Assembly: GCF_004193775.1 (NCBI RefSeq)
Contig: NC_041010.1
Span: 46,737,562 to 46,801,561, forward strand
DNA: 64,000 nt
Source of the DNA: Glycine soja
Lineage: Eukaryota; Streptophyta; Magnoliopsida; Fabales; Fabaceae
Reading direction: 5' to 3'
Shown: positions 37,746 to 50,832 of the stretch, piece after piece
Layout: each line of letters begins with the position of its first letter
Position numbering within the stretch: the first letter of the stretch is position 1
Translations under genes and position numbers: made by a program
Notes under the pieces: generated by a model
Databases searched by the model: none
What the model was told of the DNA's origin: nothing
The model's input: the letters and a program-made list of their open reading frames with translations, nothing else

Positions 37746-38627
37746 ACAGGAACAAATTAAAAAGAGAAGTTCATGTTTTGAATTTTGAAGTTCAATTGTA
37801 ACTCCCATACAAAAACTATTTAATTAACAGTTTTTACATATAAAAACATATTTAAATCCATACAACAGATACGTACAACTGCACATTTGGTTTTAATTTG
37901 CTATGTTGTGTAACTATGTGATTAATGGGGACTATTAAAGCCATAATAATTGTAGCGTTTGGTTTTGGTCATTTCAATTCAAAATCGAAACCCAATAAAG
38001 CAAGGTGGCACAGGCACAGACACCCAGCAATGTTGTGTTTCTGTTTGCAAAAAAATTACCACTGGAGACTCAGTCTTTTTGTAACGTAACGTGTCCACGT
38101 CCAAGGCCAACAATGGTACTTGATTAGATAATAACATGTGAATATGAATATGAAGCCTGAGCACTGTATTTGTATAGTGTATAGTAATAGTATTATAACG
38201 CAAAAGCCAGAAACAAAAGCAGCCAAAAAGCAAAAGATGGTTCAGCACTGGTAATAAGAAGACCATAGGCTGGCTACTACTACTACACACACAGCACATG
38301 TTATGAAAACGAAAAGAAAAAGCTACTATGCTGTATTTTTGTGATGGCACTTGTGAATAATTGAATGCTATGGTGAGGGTCTTTTGGGGCGTTTACTCCG
38401 AAATATTCCTGAATCATAGCTATCTGCAATCTCCCGTATGCATCATTTGATAGTTTAATCATCAACAACAGCTACAGCACAGCACAGGCCTCATCAGTTT
38501 TGTGTTGCTGTTCCTGAAACATACACAGATCAGGTAGCAGGAGGAGGAGGAGGAGGTGTTGCACATTTCTCAACTCTCCTCACTCTTTTCTTCTAACAGA
38601 TAGATAGATACATAGTGAGAAAGAAAG
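34460..38627. other. Intergenic region between the divergent GNAT and NPH3 genes
   Basis: Holds the 5' UTR and promoter of the acetyltransferase gene (just above 34,460), an (AAT)n microsatellite at 35,230-35,297, a 63-bp tandem repeat at 35,333-35,490, and an (AT)n tract at 37,709-37,742. The open frames at 34,979 and 37,584 are translations of these simple repeats. Those at 35,633 and 37,140 have no recognisable domain. The 5' UTR of the NPH3 gene (to 38,627) contains a GAGGAGGAGGAGG tract. Confidence 0.7.
35333..35490. repeat. 63-bp tandem repeat, about 2.5 units
   Basis: Units begin GGTGTAAAAATAGGGCTTAA at 35,333 and 35,396, and with one base change at 35,459. The first two are identical apart from the ends, so the duplication is recent. 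Confidence 0.9.
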
Positions 38628-41600
38628 ATGGTTTCTGAAACCTCACTCTCTTCTTCTAAACGCTCTCCTGCTACTCCTAAGTTCTGCAACTCTTTCACTA
38701 CTAGGTACTATTTCAGCAACACCCTCATGTCATGTCCTCTCTTTGTTTTTTGTTTCTATCTATTTGACTATGTTATGTATGTCTTGTTGTGGGAGTGTAA
38801 TATGTACTAGTGTGTGAGTGTGTCTATATTTCATCTGATAGTAGATTAAGAATGTAACTTCATGTCTAACCAAGGGAATCTAGCTGAGTTGGTTGAACAG
38901 ACTGCGTGAGTGTGAGTTGTTGTAAACACCTTGGTACCTGTTTTCAATTCCTACGGACAAAAAAAAATGCAACTTCATGTGCTTGTTTTGCTACATCCTA
39001 GTTCTATCTAACTGGTGTTGAAATTAAAATATTTGTTTGCTTGGTATGTCCTTCTTCTGAATTTTATTGGTAATAGTTATGCAATATTATCCAACAAAAT
39101 TTTTATGGTGAGATATTTTCAAGTTTTTGAGCTAGATAGAGATTATCTAAATTCCTGGGAAAATTCAAGGTGAATTGCATGCTTAAAGACAACATTTTTT
39201 TATGTGCTGCTATTCTCAACTCTTTCATTTGTTTCATTGTGAAGATTTTTTTGGTTAGGGGTGACAAGAATCAGAGGATGCTGTGGATTTCAGAATCCAT
39301 GCTTCCTTAATAGGATTTGTGACAGTTGTCATGTCATACTGTTTTTTTGGTTGCAGAATATTTGCTGATGTTGCTGGCGACATTACAATTGTTGTTGATG
39401 GGGAGTCTTTTCTGCTGCATAAGGTAAAAACTTTCAAGATGCGGTTGACAACCACTTGATACATTCATGAACTTGTGTTCAATTTGTCATTGAGTTGTAA
39501 GTTTTTATCTGCTAAACTTTAGTTGTCATGGCTTTAATTTGGGTGTCTCTTTTACCAGCTGCTATGAATCCATAATATGCTAACAAGCAACTAAAGCAAC
39601 CACTATTTGCCAAAAGTCTTATGCCTACTTTATGATACCAAAGAAAAATGTTGATGACTTCTATTTGTCTTCTTTTGAGTGCAAAATAGCTGCACCAGTC
39701 AACTCAATACTATTCAGTTAATGTCTTTGTTTCAATTTACAGAAACGGTATCTTAATTCAAAATCTATATTATAAAACTAATTTGTTGTTTTGTGCTTGT
39801 TCATGAAGTTTCCCTTGGTGACTCTAAGTGGGAAGATCAGGAAGATGGTTGCTGAAGCCAAGGGTTCCAATGTTTCAAACTTGGAGCTCCTCAACTTTCC
39901 AGGGGGGCACCAGACATTTGAACTTGCCATGAAGTTCTGCTATGGGATGAATTTTGAGATTACAACATTCAATGTTGCCCGGCTTCTTTGTGCAGCAGAG
40001 TACCTAGAAATGACAGAAGAATACCGGGAGCAAAACCTCATCTCTAGAGCAGAGATTTATCTGAATGAGATTGTCTTTCAGAGTCTTCAGAAATCAGTGG
40101 AAGTGCTATCCACCTGTGAGATGTTACCTCCAGATATAGTGGATGAAATTGAAATATCAAATGGATGCGTGGAAGCCATTGCAATGAATGCTTGCAAGGA
40201 GCAACTAGTTTCTGGTTTATCTAAATTAGACTGTGATGGTGAATCTAGAGAGCTAAAGGAGGATTGTGTTGCATGGTGGGTTGAAGATCTCTCGGTTTTG
40301 AGTATAGATTACTTCCAAAGAGTTATTTGTGCCATGGGAAGAATGGGGGTAAGATCAGACAGCATTATTGCATCACTAATGCATTATGCTCAATCATCTT
40401 TGAAGGGTATTGGAAAGTGTCAATTTTGGAATCCATCAAGGACAAACTCAAGTCCAACAAGTGTGGAAAAGGACCAGAAGATAATTGTGGAAACTCTTGT
40501 AAGTCTCATGCCAACAGACAAAAGCTCTTCCATTCCTTTGACATTTTTGTTTGGCATGTTAAAGATGGCTATCATGTTGGGTGCCATCATTCCCTGTAGG
40601 CTTGAGCTTGAAAGGAGGATCGCGTTACGGTTGGAAATGGTCTCACTAGATGATCTGCTTATACCATCTCTACAGAGTGGGGACTCCTTGTTTGATGTTG
40701 ATACAGTTCACAGGCTACTGGTGAATTTCTTGCAACGGGTTGAAGAGGAAGAAACCGAAGATTATGGGTATGAATCTGATGGATTTTGTTCTTCTGGCCA
40801 TGGTTCTCTGCTAAAAGTGGGGCAGCTTATTGATGCTTATTTAGCAGAAATTGCTCCTGATCCCTACTTAAGTCTACAGAAATTCATTGCTTTGATTGAG
40901 ATACTTCCTGATTATGCTCGTGTTATCGATGATGGCTTTTATAGAGCTGTGGATATTTACTTGAAGGTAACTTTGCTTGAACTATAGGGAAGAAATATCT
41001 TTGATTCCAAATTTCCAATAGTTAGGCACTTCCTAGTTAAACCTCACAAAACTAAGCAGTTTGTTGTGCTTGTTATTCATTTGAGTTTTATGAACATCAA
41101 TGTAAATTTTTTTACACTATCAACTAATCAGAAATCATTTTTATATGACTTTTAATATACATTAAAGTCAATAAACTTACCTTGAAAGATGATTCATGAT
41201 TATATGACTGTAAAAAAACATTTATACTGTCAGTGCATATATTGTTTATTCTATTCATTTTCCTTCTTCATGTTGATAATGGCATTTCTTTTCACTCATT
41301 GTTCAGGCACATCCAGCACTAACAGAACAAGAATGCAAGAAGCTTTGCAAGTTGATAGACTGCCAGAAGCTGTCTCAAGAAGCAAGCAACCATGCAGCCC
41401 AAAATGACAGGCTTCCACTGCAGATGGTGGTGCAAGTCCTGTACTTCGAGCAGCTGCGTTTGAAGAATGCAATGTCTGGCAGTTTGGGAGATGGGCTGCT
41501 GTCACAGAGAATAAGCAGTGGTGTTCCAAGTGCAGCCATGTCCCCTAGGGACAACTACGCTTCTCTGCGGAGAGAGAACCGGGAACTGAAGCTGGAGATT

Positions 41601-41831
41601 TCAAGAATGAGGGTGAGGCTGAGTGAGTTGGAGAAGGAGCAGATGTTCATGAAACAAGGGATGATTGACAAGGCAGGAAATGGGAGAACATTCTTAACCT
41701 CACTTTCTAAGGGGATAGGGAGAATTGCAATTTTTAGCGGTCAAGGCGGGGGAAAGCGCCAGAAATCAGGTAGGAAGTCTCGCGGTTTGGAGGGGAAAAC
41801 TGGTAGGAGTAGGAGACATTCTGTCTCATAG
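38628..41831 (+). CDS. NPH3/RPT2-family BTB protein (At3g08570/At3g08660-like)
   Basis: Plant-specific adaptor of the NPH3/RPT2 family, 608 aa. Exons: 38628-38704, 39357-39423, 39809-40966, 41307-41831, all GT-AG, phases agree (1,827 nt). Residues 30-100 form the BTB domain (DITIVVDGESFLLHKFPL and GGHQTFELAMKFCYG); the NPH3 domain spans about 197-470 with DLLIPS, APDPYLSL and LPDYARVIDDGFYRAVD; residues 516-553 are a predicted coiled coil (RRENRELKLEISRMRVRLSE); the C-terminus is basic. Family members act with phototropin kinases or AGC kinases at the plasma membrane and may serve as Cullin3 substrate adaptors; this subgroup has no well-defined role. The start is the only ATG before the BTB domain that fits exon 1 and phase. 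No breaks. Confidence 0.93.
38851..38980 (+). mobile_element. tRNA-derived SINE in NPH3 intron 1
   Basis: The body (38,866-38,965) has an A box TAGCTGAGTTGG, a B-box-like TTTTCAATTCC and an A-rich tail. It is flanked by 15-bp direct repeats AATGTAACTTCATGT (38,851-38,865) and AATGCAACTTCATGT (38,966-38,980), with one mismatch. Confidence 0.8.
41106..41236. mobile_element. MITE-like element M1 in NPH3 intron 3
   Basis: Ends TTTTTTTACACTATCAACTA and ACTGTAAAAAAACATTTATA form the same inverted pair as the elements at 5,426 and 48,953. Non-coding. Confidence 0.5.
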
Positions 41832-43074
41832 ATTAGCTAAGCTTTTACAGCATTCTCTATTCACAACATGTAAATGAGTTGATCAAAAGTTTCTCTTCAT
41901 CCTTGGCCACACTAGTTTAGCAGTTGAACTTGAGTGTCTCACATTCTCTTCTTTTTCCCTGCTGTATATGATTTCAGCTGCTGAGCTAAGGTCGAATACT
42001 ACACAGTGACACTGCTTGTTGCAGTGACACCAAGAGGAAGCTTCATCAAATACCTCAATTCAATGTGTAGCATCACCTTGTCCTAGGGACACAGTTAAAG
42101 CATCTCCTTTCTTACTCTAACTTTCACACCCTCCCAATGATAAAATTAAAATGTACTTATTTCTTGTCAAATTTGCACCTTAGATTGCTTGAAAAAGGAA
42201 AATAATGTAACTTATGCCAAATACTCAAATGATTCTTCACCTGCTTAAGTTTCTGTAAATTCTAATGACTAATTTAATGCTATTAACTAAATTAACTAAC
42301 TTAAAATATGTGTATTAATTAAAAGAGTTTTATATTTAGGTATGGGGTAGTAAGTCCTAACTTGAATGTTGCCTATGGGTGACACTAGTAAGTTTGTTGC
42401 TTCCTGCACTCAAATGTTGTTTTTTGCACCTCTCGAGAATGTTTTTTTACCCTTTGGATTGGCCATTCTAGAAGCCAAAAATGGTGCAGGAAGCAATTTT
42501 TTTGGTGCAGGAAGAAACAGCTCACTGGTAATTGTCTTTATCCATTCTGTCTAAAATCTCACTATTGGTACATTACTGCATGCAGCATGCTTCACAAATC
42601 TGAAACATATTGTTGGCACACAAGTTGTATTGCCACCAAAAATCATTTTTGGTCTAGTGAGATATTACAAGTTATTGTCAAACTCGTACACCAAAACTAT
42701 AAGTTCGGGGTAGTATAAAAACGTCTTTAAAAATTTCCTTGATACAGCAAATCACAGTCAAGGAATATTTATGTATTCAATTCAATGATTAAAGAGTAAA
42801 GTCTTCTCCATGAGAACCAAGAGACAAGAGTGCACCAATCTATTTATTTATATTTGATTTGATTCAGATCCTAATTCCTAGGAGGCAAGAAGCAAAAGGT
42901 CCATCATGATCAAGGCCTTTTGAATAATAATGTTCCTTCTAAGTTGCGATCTCCCAGTAGATGTTTTTTGTACGGATAAATATATTTGGACACTTCAAGT
43001 GTTATTTAACACCTAGGAAAAAAAGAGAAAAAAATATAAATATGATAGGTGATATTTTTGTTCACAGGGAGTTT
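41832..43074. other. Intergenic region downstream of NPH3
   Basis: No gene supported. An inverted pair TTGCTTCCTGCAC (42,398-42,410) and GTGCAGGAAGCAA (about 42,485-42,497) may mark a short MITE fragment; the open frame at 42,366-42,554 spans it and is not called. Confidence 0.6.
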
Positions 43075-43500
43075 AAGCTTCCAAATCTAACTCCAGCTAG
43101 CCCCACAATCTGAATAAGTGCCTGAAACACAAGGCTCCACAGATCCAGAAATCCGGAAGGTTTAGCACCAGCATGGATTTAACGACAACATCAGCAGCAG
43201 ATTGAGGAAGGGTAGAATAAAGCTTGTGAAGATCCCAATCCAGACATCTTTAAGCTTTAGCATAGAATCACAGATATGCACAAAAGGAACTTTGCCACAA
43301 AGAGGCTCCTTAGAGGCCCACGGGGCAAACCAGAAGCTAAAGGCCAAACCATCCTCCAACTCCTTCAAAGCCGAGATAATAGACACCCACACCTTAGATC
43401 CCTTGGTCTGCTTGGCCAGGAAAATATTGCCATGAGGCATATACTTATCCCTCAAAATCTCAACCCAAAGTTTGTTGTGGAATGCATTAAGCGACATGGT
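43075..43500 (-). pseudogene. LINE reverse transcriptase 3' fragment (zf-RVT region)
   Basis: The minus-strand translation reads NKLWVEILRDKYMPHGNIFL, then GSKVWVSIISALKELEDG and SFWFAPWASKEPLCGKVPFV. This is the region after the reverse transcriptase in plant non-LTR retrotransposons. After DVWIG the frame shifts and LHKLYSTLPQSAADVV continues in another frame, so the fragment is dead. No RT core or endonuclease is present, and no polyA tail was identified. Confidence 0.75.
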
Positions 43501-43604
43501 GATGGCGGCACGGACTGACGCAGATGTAGTGGCAGTGATGATAATTGAAATATTTTAAGAGTCATAAGTAATTATTTTTACTTTGGTGTCAAATAATAAT
43601 AATT

Positions 43605-43960
43605 AAGTTAAGTTGATCACCATGTCAAATGGTCAAGGTCTAGTGTTGATTATGTAAGATTTTGTCTTCAGAGTGATCAAGTCAAAAAGTCCACAACCCA
43701 TCAAGCATTGATGAATCAATAAATGCTTAAGTTGATTATGTAAGAATCAATCCTCTAAGTGATCAAGTCGATTGGATGGTCCATAGTTCTCCAAGCATTG
43801 AGCTTATGACTTAAATTTAAGTTGATTATGTAAGTTGATCCTTGAATGGTTAAGTCAGTCAAATGGTCAACAAGCCACTAAACATTCAGCCTTTGACATA
43901 AATGCTTAAGTTGATAACGAAAGAGTTGGACCCCAAAGGTTAAGTTAGTCAAATGGTCCA
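43605..43960. repeat. Degenerate tandem repeat, period about 100-115 bp
   Basis: Phrases TTAAGTTGATTATGTAAG, GTGATCAAGTC/GGTTAAGTC and CCAAGCATTGA/CTAAACATTCAG recur in the same order about four times. The units are strongly diverged. From 43,960 to 44,900 there is AT-rich sequence with no gene. Confidence 0.65.
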
Positions 43961-44901
43961 AGTATATTTTTCAACCAAATTCTTAAATTATGTATTATAA
44001 AAGAATCCATAATAAAGTAACATGGACTAATCAAGACAAATACCGAGTAACATAATATGATACACCACTTTATCTTCACACATTCAGAATCATATGTTTC
44101 AGGTGTTCAGCCAAATCTAATCATTCACTTTAAAGCCTGAACTTTAATTAAGTTAAAAAAAAAAGTCAACCCACAAGTCAATCCAATCCAACTTACCATT
44201 TGATTGACATGTGGGTTGGTGAGTTGAACTTTTCAACCCAATTCAACCTATTCGGACAGGTTACACGGGTTGAACAGTTGTATTAAACCCGTTTTGAGAT
44301 TCCTAGTAATAATAGTAAGAGTAAATGACAATTTTGATCTCTGAATACGTCAATAGGTGACAATTTAGTTTCTAAAAGAACAAAATTTCTTATTTGCATG
44401 TGCTGACCCCACAGTGCAGTTCAACCATTACCGAAATTATTTCAATGAACGACATTTGATACAAGCAATGCAAATCATACTAGTAAAATGGAGAAAAAGT
44501 GTTTCGTTTCTTGTTGAGATTAAAGGACATAACTGAAAATTTGTGTATTTCTCTGCGGTCATTAACTCAAAGATTGTGTGTGTATATATAGATACAAAAA
44601 GATAAACTAGTAAAAAAGGATAAGATTAATCAAAATCTAATCTAAATCTTAGAGATATAATCCTACTAGATAAGATACAAATTTCCTACTAGGAATCATA
44701 TCTCATAAATCTCTATCATATCATATCTTAACACTTGTGCAAAAATATCATGTCAGCAACCATGTTTCAACAATTAGTTCCCAAAAAATAACTAAAAAGA
44801 ATATGCTTCAACATGCAATGCATAAAACTCAGCCATAAATTACTTGGCTCTGAAAACATGTTCTATAGAGGGAAAAAAAAAAGGTAATCAAATATGACAT
44901 T

Positions 44902-47900
44902 CTAGGGCGCAGAGTTTTGGTATGCACACAATGTTTGATAAATTGTTCTTGTGTGTGTATATTCTCTGTAAGGCAAAAAGTACCACAAGGATGAAAGTCC
45001 ACCAGCTAGAATTCCACCAAATATGATAGCTCTAAACCACTTATTTGAAACAAATCTGTATGGAGAAAAAATAGCAAACAAAATGGTACCAAATCAGCTC
45101 GTAATGTTCAGATTTAGGATAAAAGTAAACAATATATAGTAAGCTAATTGATATGTCAGATGTTTTCTAACATATAGTAATCGATCAATAAAACACTTGA
45201 AAAGTAATAAACAAAAAAATTGAGCAATCACTGAATTTTGAAGGGGTTCTATATTTGAGGTCATATGCCAATGCCATCAAGTGGTTGAAGCAAAGCTATA
45301 TAATTTATTCTTTGAAAAACTGAAACAGAAATTTGAAAAAGTTTTCTAATAATCTCAATTGCTTTTCCATGGTAATATTGACTTATTGAGTATTGAGCAT
45401 TAAAAGAAATTTTGAAGCTCCAACAGTATGGCCTAGCCAATAAATCAAGATTTGAGATCCTTTCAAAGATGCTTGTGGATAATTAGATGGTGAGTTTATG
45501 CAATGAACCTCCCTAACATACTTCCTATTGCAGTCAGTGCGTGAAGAAAGGTCGACTGCCCATGTTTGCCAGCCTAAGTGTCCAGACACAACTGCCAGAG
45601 ATGCATAATACAGCCAGCCTGCTGCAGACAAATGAATTGGGAGGTAATACAAAACCATTGCAACCCAAACTTTTCATGAAAAAAGAGAACAAAATGATGT
45701 TTCATAGAATAATACCTATTTCAGCATTAAATCCACTAACAGCAAGACCACCAAGGCATGCAATCTCAAATCCAGTAATCCACTACTTTGTTGAATCACC
45801 AAAGCGCAAAGCTGTTGATTTAACTCCCACTTTCTGGTCATCTTCTTTGTCCTGAATGCCAAGGTTACAAAACATTCTTAGACACTATAAGAATTTCAAT
45901 TGCATTGCCTTAAACAAAATATTCAAGTGGAGGATACCAAGCAGTCTTTGACATTGTACTTTTTGTTTCATAACTTGACTTTTACAAGTTCCATATTTGA
46001 AGGAGTATAATAAGCCCGTCAAGAGGCAGAAAGTCAGGAAAGCAAAAAACTAATATACATACTCCACACATCAATGCAGATTATGAAGCAGTTGAAGGCA
46101 GAGGAGCAAAATCATAGGGATTGCATCTTACTTGAAGCAATGCTCTATTACCTGATGTGCATAGATAGTATCGTACACAAGAGTCCAAAATACTCCAGAG
46201 GCATAGAGTGGCAGCACAATAGATGGATCCAGACTTCCTTTAATTGCTGTTCATCCTAACAAAGCCCCCAGTTAAAGGTCAACCCAAGAAAGGCTTGGGG
46301 CTAACCAATATCATTACAGGAGAGCACCATATAAAAGCATAATGAGATCATGCATAAAAAATTCAAAATAATAGTAAAGAAATAAGATAAGAAAAAAAAA
46401 ACTAGAAATGAGGAAATTCATTTACCCAAAATGTAAACCTCTTCATGAAGGGATAGGAGAAGAAAAGCAACAAGGATGAGGCACCCAAAACACGGCTGCA
46501 AAATGTACACAAGCTTAAAACAAAAATGGCAAAATTCACATGCTCGCAATTTATATTGATTCAGTTATGCCAGCATATGAAATATTGATAACATGGAAAT
46601 CAAGTAGAAGGATGCATAGCACTTGCAAGTCATATGAAGAAGCATAATTTGGACCTATTTACTTTGAGAAAATATCTTCTGTTCTTGTTTATTATTTTCA
46701 CTTTTAAATACAAAAAAAAAAATCACATTCTTTTCATTATGTTTTAAAAAAATTGTGTAGGAAACTATGAAACTAACTTTTTATCTAATTCCTATACAAA
46801 TATTTGAATACAAAAAACAAAATGAAAACAAAGCAACACTTTTATAATTCAAAAGTGAATTGAAAATAAAAAAGAAACATTTTTTTAACCAAAGTGATCA
46901 TCATTCTTTATCCTGTACATAACTGTGTTTTCTAGGATACATAGCAGTATATCTCCTTTCTAAGACAGCATTTGGTAATGGATATAGCAATGCCATATCT
47001 TTATTGTTCCCGCATAACAGTGTTTTCTTATCAAACAATTGGACCAATTTTTGGCCATGGATAACATGGAGGAAAGGCAGCCACTCATTGTAAAATTATG
47101 CAATTTAATATAGAAAGTCACCTTTTTCCTTCACTTTATGTGGCAGAAGTTTAAAGTAGATGGTCTTCCATGTTTCTGTTCATATCCTTTTAGCCTACTT
47201 TCCTCCCATTTTTAGTAGTTAAAAGGCATGTTCTGGAGAAGAATTTTGGTTGATTTTCCTCAATAACTCTATATAGTATTTAATCCTATAAAACATCAAA
47301 ACTATTTGGTGTTGCTAGCTTTGCTAATCGAGGTTGCACAGCCACAATCAAGGACATGCGACACAGATCAAAGTTCCAGGCAGGAAATTCTATCTTTGCA
47401 CAAGTAATTGAAATACTACAAATTGAAGTGTCTAAATCCCCAACATAACAAAGATAGACCCTGATCAATTTTTAATATTCTAAATTAACACTAACCTATA
47501 ACTATTCAGTTGTAGAAGAATCCCAAGACCCAAAAGTAATTGAAAACCAAGAAAACAAAGTCCTTGAAATGGTGTCAAAAGACCACTTGCCACCTGTCTC
47601 AACTTTGTCCGTTCTACCTGCATTATGCAATATCATTCATAACATAAATTCTTAGACCAATTATGATGGGGAAAACAAACTGGAGCATTTCTGAAAAGGC
47701 TAAAGGGAAGAAGTACAACACCACAGCAAATGGCACAATCATATGCTTAGTAAATGTGAAGTGTTTTTACCAAAACAAAATCACAAAGATAATGGCATAG
47801 CAGTAAAAACAAATTAAATAAGACAGCATCCGATGTCTCTAGTGTTAACCAAATGGATGCAAAATAATGAGTTGAATTAATTTGGGCTTTAATATGCCCA

Positions 47901-49601
47901 TTAGGAACTGGTTCTTGCAAATTTTTGGGCATGGAATCCTAATCCTATCCTCTTGTCCATCACTTAGACCTACACAATCTTGTAAATACAACTTTTTTAT
48001 CAATAAAAACAGTTCAATGACAGGAAGATTAAGTAGGAAGAAAGGAGGACAAGAAATCCTCTATATTAGGCCAAAAAAAAAGGTGGGGTGGGGTACGAGC
48101 AAAAGAAAACTGGGAAGTTTCGTGCCAGTAAATTGATATAATTTAACCATATTTGAAACATGATAGGTAAGAAGAAAAAGAATTTTTTTTTAATACAAAT
48201 TATAGAAAATAAAGATGAACTTGCTGGCCATATGAAATGTTAAAGCAATAAATACTCTTGGCATGACTTAGCTTTCAGTTCATTCTTCTATCAGTACCTA
48301 TTATACTAGTCAAACACATACACAACCCTGTTGCAGTGATTTGCAAAACAGAATTACAATATCGGTATCTCCTATAGAAAAAATGCAACTAAAAAGACGT
48401 AACACTTACCATTGTATCAATATCCCGATCAAGGAGATCATTAATAGTACATCTGGCACCTCTTAAAAGCAAAGCCCCCCACATCCAAACAGAGCCAACA
48501 TTTTAAAATTGGGGAAGGTGACCCGGGGTAGCAGCCAAGGTAATTGACCTAAAGCATGAAAAATTATATTAAAAAAAAGAGAGAATATGATTTCAACAAA
48601 TGGAGAACTTCTTAGGTGTGTGTTTGGTTTCACATCGTACAGGCACTATACATGCATTTAACCTGATGCTAAAAGTTGTAGCTTCCACATCCATTGCCAA
48701 TCAGACACGAAAACGAAACTAAAGCGCTAGATCAACAGAATAGTCATGTAGGAATTTATAATTGATCAGGACTGAAAGAAGAATAATGTAGGCATATAGC
48801 ACCTAGGTTGCAATAAATAAAGTTCCACGTCTAACAAAAAAGGAGCTTCCTGGCTTTTCATGTTTCCTCAACTCATCACCAATGTCACAGGTGTTACAAC
48901 AATTCAATATCTACCCATTTCCAAGAATAAATAATACACACACTAACAATTTAAAAATCCTTTTACGCTGTCATCTAATTTTGCAATCACAAACAGCAAT
49001 ATATGGCAAATTTATTGATTTTAACAATATCTATCTTAAAAGTCATACCAAGGATTTTTTTTTATTAGTTGACACTGTAAAAACGACACGGCATGCTTAT
49101 TTCTACTCTATTTCCAATTAGCAATGGAGTTCATTTCTGAGTTTTGTGAATGTGAAAGCAAGCATTCATAACAAAAGTGAATAAGAACACTTACCACATA
49201 CAAGGCCATAGAAGCAACCATGTCCCAATTGGCTTATCAAGGCGAGCAAGTCGAGCATAGGGCTGAACCTTCCTAGGCAAGTACAATTCAACCCAAGAGG
49301 TGTCTCCTCCACCACTGCTACTCACATTATCACCACTTTGATTCTTGTTCTCCTTGGAATGCCATGTGGACAAGTGTGCAACAAGGTGGAAACTTGAGAG
49401 AGACCCAGTAGTTTTACGGAACTCAAAATTGAAACTTTGGAGCTGGGGTGGCTTGAATGGGGGATTTAGAGTGGGGTTTTGGTTTGCGAATTGTTGAGTG
49501 GTGATCAGAGGATTGAAGATGACAGGGTAAAGTGATACGGAAGAAGAAGAAGAAGGTTTGAGAAACCTATGGGAAGCACGGGAGGTCAAAGCCGTTGCCA
49601 T
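44902..49601 (-). pseudogene. COQ2: Decayed 4-hydroxybenzoate polyprenyltransferase (COQ2/PPT1)
   Basis: The intact family gene makes a mitochondrial inner-membrane UbiA enzyme that prenylates 4-hydroxybenzoate in ubiquinone synthesis. All eight exons are traceable: 49195-49601, 48410-48548, 47496-47617, 46426-46495, 46152-46300, 45716-45851, 45522-45621, 44902-45055. Exon 1 keeps a presequence and [14 protein letters not shown]; exon 2 keeps NDLLDRDID, the first Asp-rich motif; exon 6 keeps DKEDD, the second. Breaks: exon 2 has one extra base near the LPQF codons, giving a TAA, and six Gs where four are expected, which restores the frame; exon 5 lacks one base in a G run after FNW, and its GW codon is TGA; exon 6 has TAG in place of Gln after GDSTK. 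Splice sites are all kept, so this is a DNA-level duplicate (for example from polyploidy), not a retrocopy. The longest product would stop near residue 152. Confidence 0.88.
48953..49085. mobile_element. MITE-like element M1 in COQ2 pseudogene intron 1
   Basis: Ends AAAAATCCTTTTACGCTGTC and TTAGTTGACACTGTAAAAAC form an inverted pair shared with the elements at 5,426 and 41,106. Confidence 0.55.
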
Positions 49602-50124
49602 TTTCTTTACCAATAGGGGACCTTAATCTGATGAATGGAGTCTCCAGAATACATGAAAAGTGGCTTCTGATGCACAGTGGAGGAAGAAAAAATACCTCTG
49701 ACCTCAACTAGCTAGAAGAAATGGAGGAAAAAAGTGCAACATGGGCGGTGCAGCGGCGTATGATAGCAGCAATGCGACGGCGGAAAGAGAGTGAGTGAGT
49801 GAGTGGGAGAGAAGAGAGAAGTGAGGGAGGGAGAGGCGAAAGAGTTGGGGGTAGTTTACGAATTTTGTTTTTGGTTAAAAGTGGTGGATGAACTTAGGTG
49901 TAAGGGGTGTGAGAATAACAACTGTCTTAGTTGTTTGTTGATGACATTTGTGCTATGTGTTTTTTGTTGTTACGACCCAAGAAAATAGAACATGTCTGTC
50001 TTTTGCTATTTATACTCCCGATTTGTTAAGTACACACATCTATTCTTTTCTTTTTTTTATGAAAAATTACTACTTAATAATTATTATTTATCAATAGTTG
50101 CTTTCACTCTCTTTCACCCTCTAT

Positions 50125-50440
50125 CGCCCCCACTCCCATTACCACCACCATTGTGACCATAATCATCATTTTTGTTATTGTCGCGAATGTTATTATCATT
50201 ATCGTTATCATTGTCACTAACACTATCACAATTGTCACCAACCTTTATCATTGTTGTTATCATTACCACTATTGTCATCTCTATCACAAAAACTTTGATC
50301 ATTATCGTTATCATCATCACCACTATTACTATCATTGTCACCATGGTCGCTCCCATCAGCATGCCCAATCCCATCATCATCGGTATCACCCCATTATCAT
50401 CCTAACCACTACAATTATCGCTATTATCACCTCTTATAAT
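50125..50440. repeat. Imperfect trinucleotide microsatellite (ATC/ACC-type)
   Basis: A long run of ATC, ACC, ATT and GTC triplets in mixed order, open in several frames only because of its composition. No gene is called in 49,602-50,543; the first 200 bases would be the promoter of the COQ2 pseudogene. Confidence 0.85.
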
Positions 50441-50543
50441 TATTCAGTTTGAGTCAAATATAAAACATGATAAGACAATGTGCACCAACATTTTGTAGCT
50501 TCAATCATCACAAATATATTCATGATTTACTTGTATGTTGGAT

Positions 50544-50832
50544 TGTTACGCAAAACAAAGCCTACGAACACTCTAGATGAACGCAACAAACGAGAGAGAA
50601 AACGAGAGTAAAGAGACAACAAGTAATTCTCAACAGAAGAGGGACTCATGCATTAATCAATCATAAAGGTACAAGAGTTAATAAATATAATGTATTTATA
50701 CCCATAGACTCTAACAGAAAATAATTATTTCTGTTATGGAAGCTATAACAGAAATTAACCAACTAACTGAGTACAATTTCCCCCTCGTCTGCCCCGGTCG
50801 TCCAGACCATGATCGTCCAGCTACACACAACA
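50544..50832 (-). repeat. 3' LTR of the copia element
   Basis: Left-hand LTR of the minus-strand element, 289 bp; carries the stop codon of the RNase H frame at its inner edge. A purine-rich tract (AAGGTGGAGAATT on the minus strand) lies just inside, as expected for plus-strand priming. Confidence 0.9.

Noticed and set aside
49602..49613. Upstream in-frame start adding four residues to the COQ2-like exon 1
   Set aside because: The codon there is TTG; the first real ATG is at 49,601.
50114..50452. Overlapping frames rich in Ile, His, Met and Thr
   Set aside because: All frames of an imperfect trinucleotide repeat are open; no protein family is matched.
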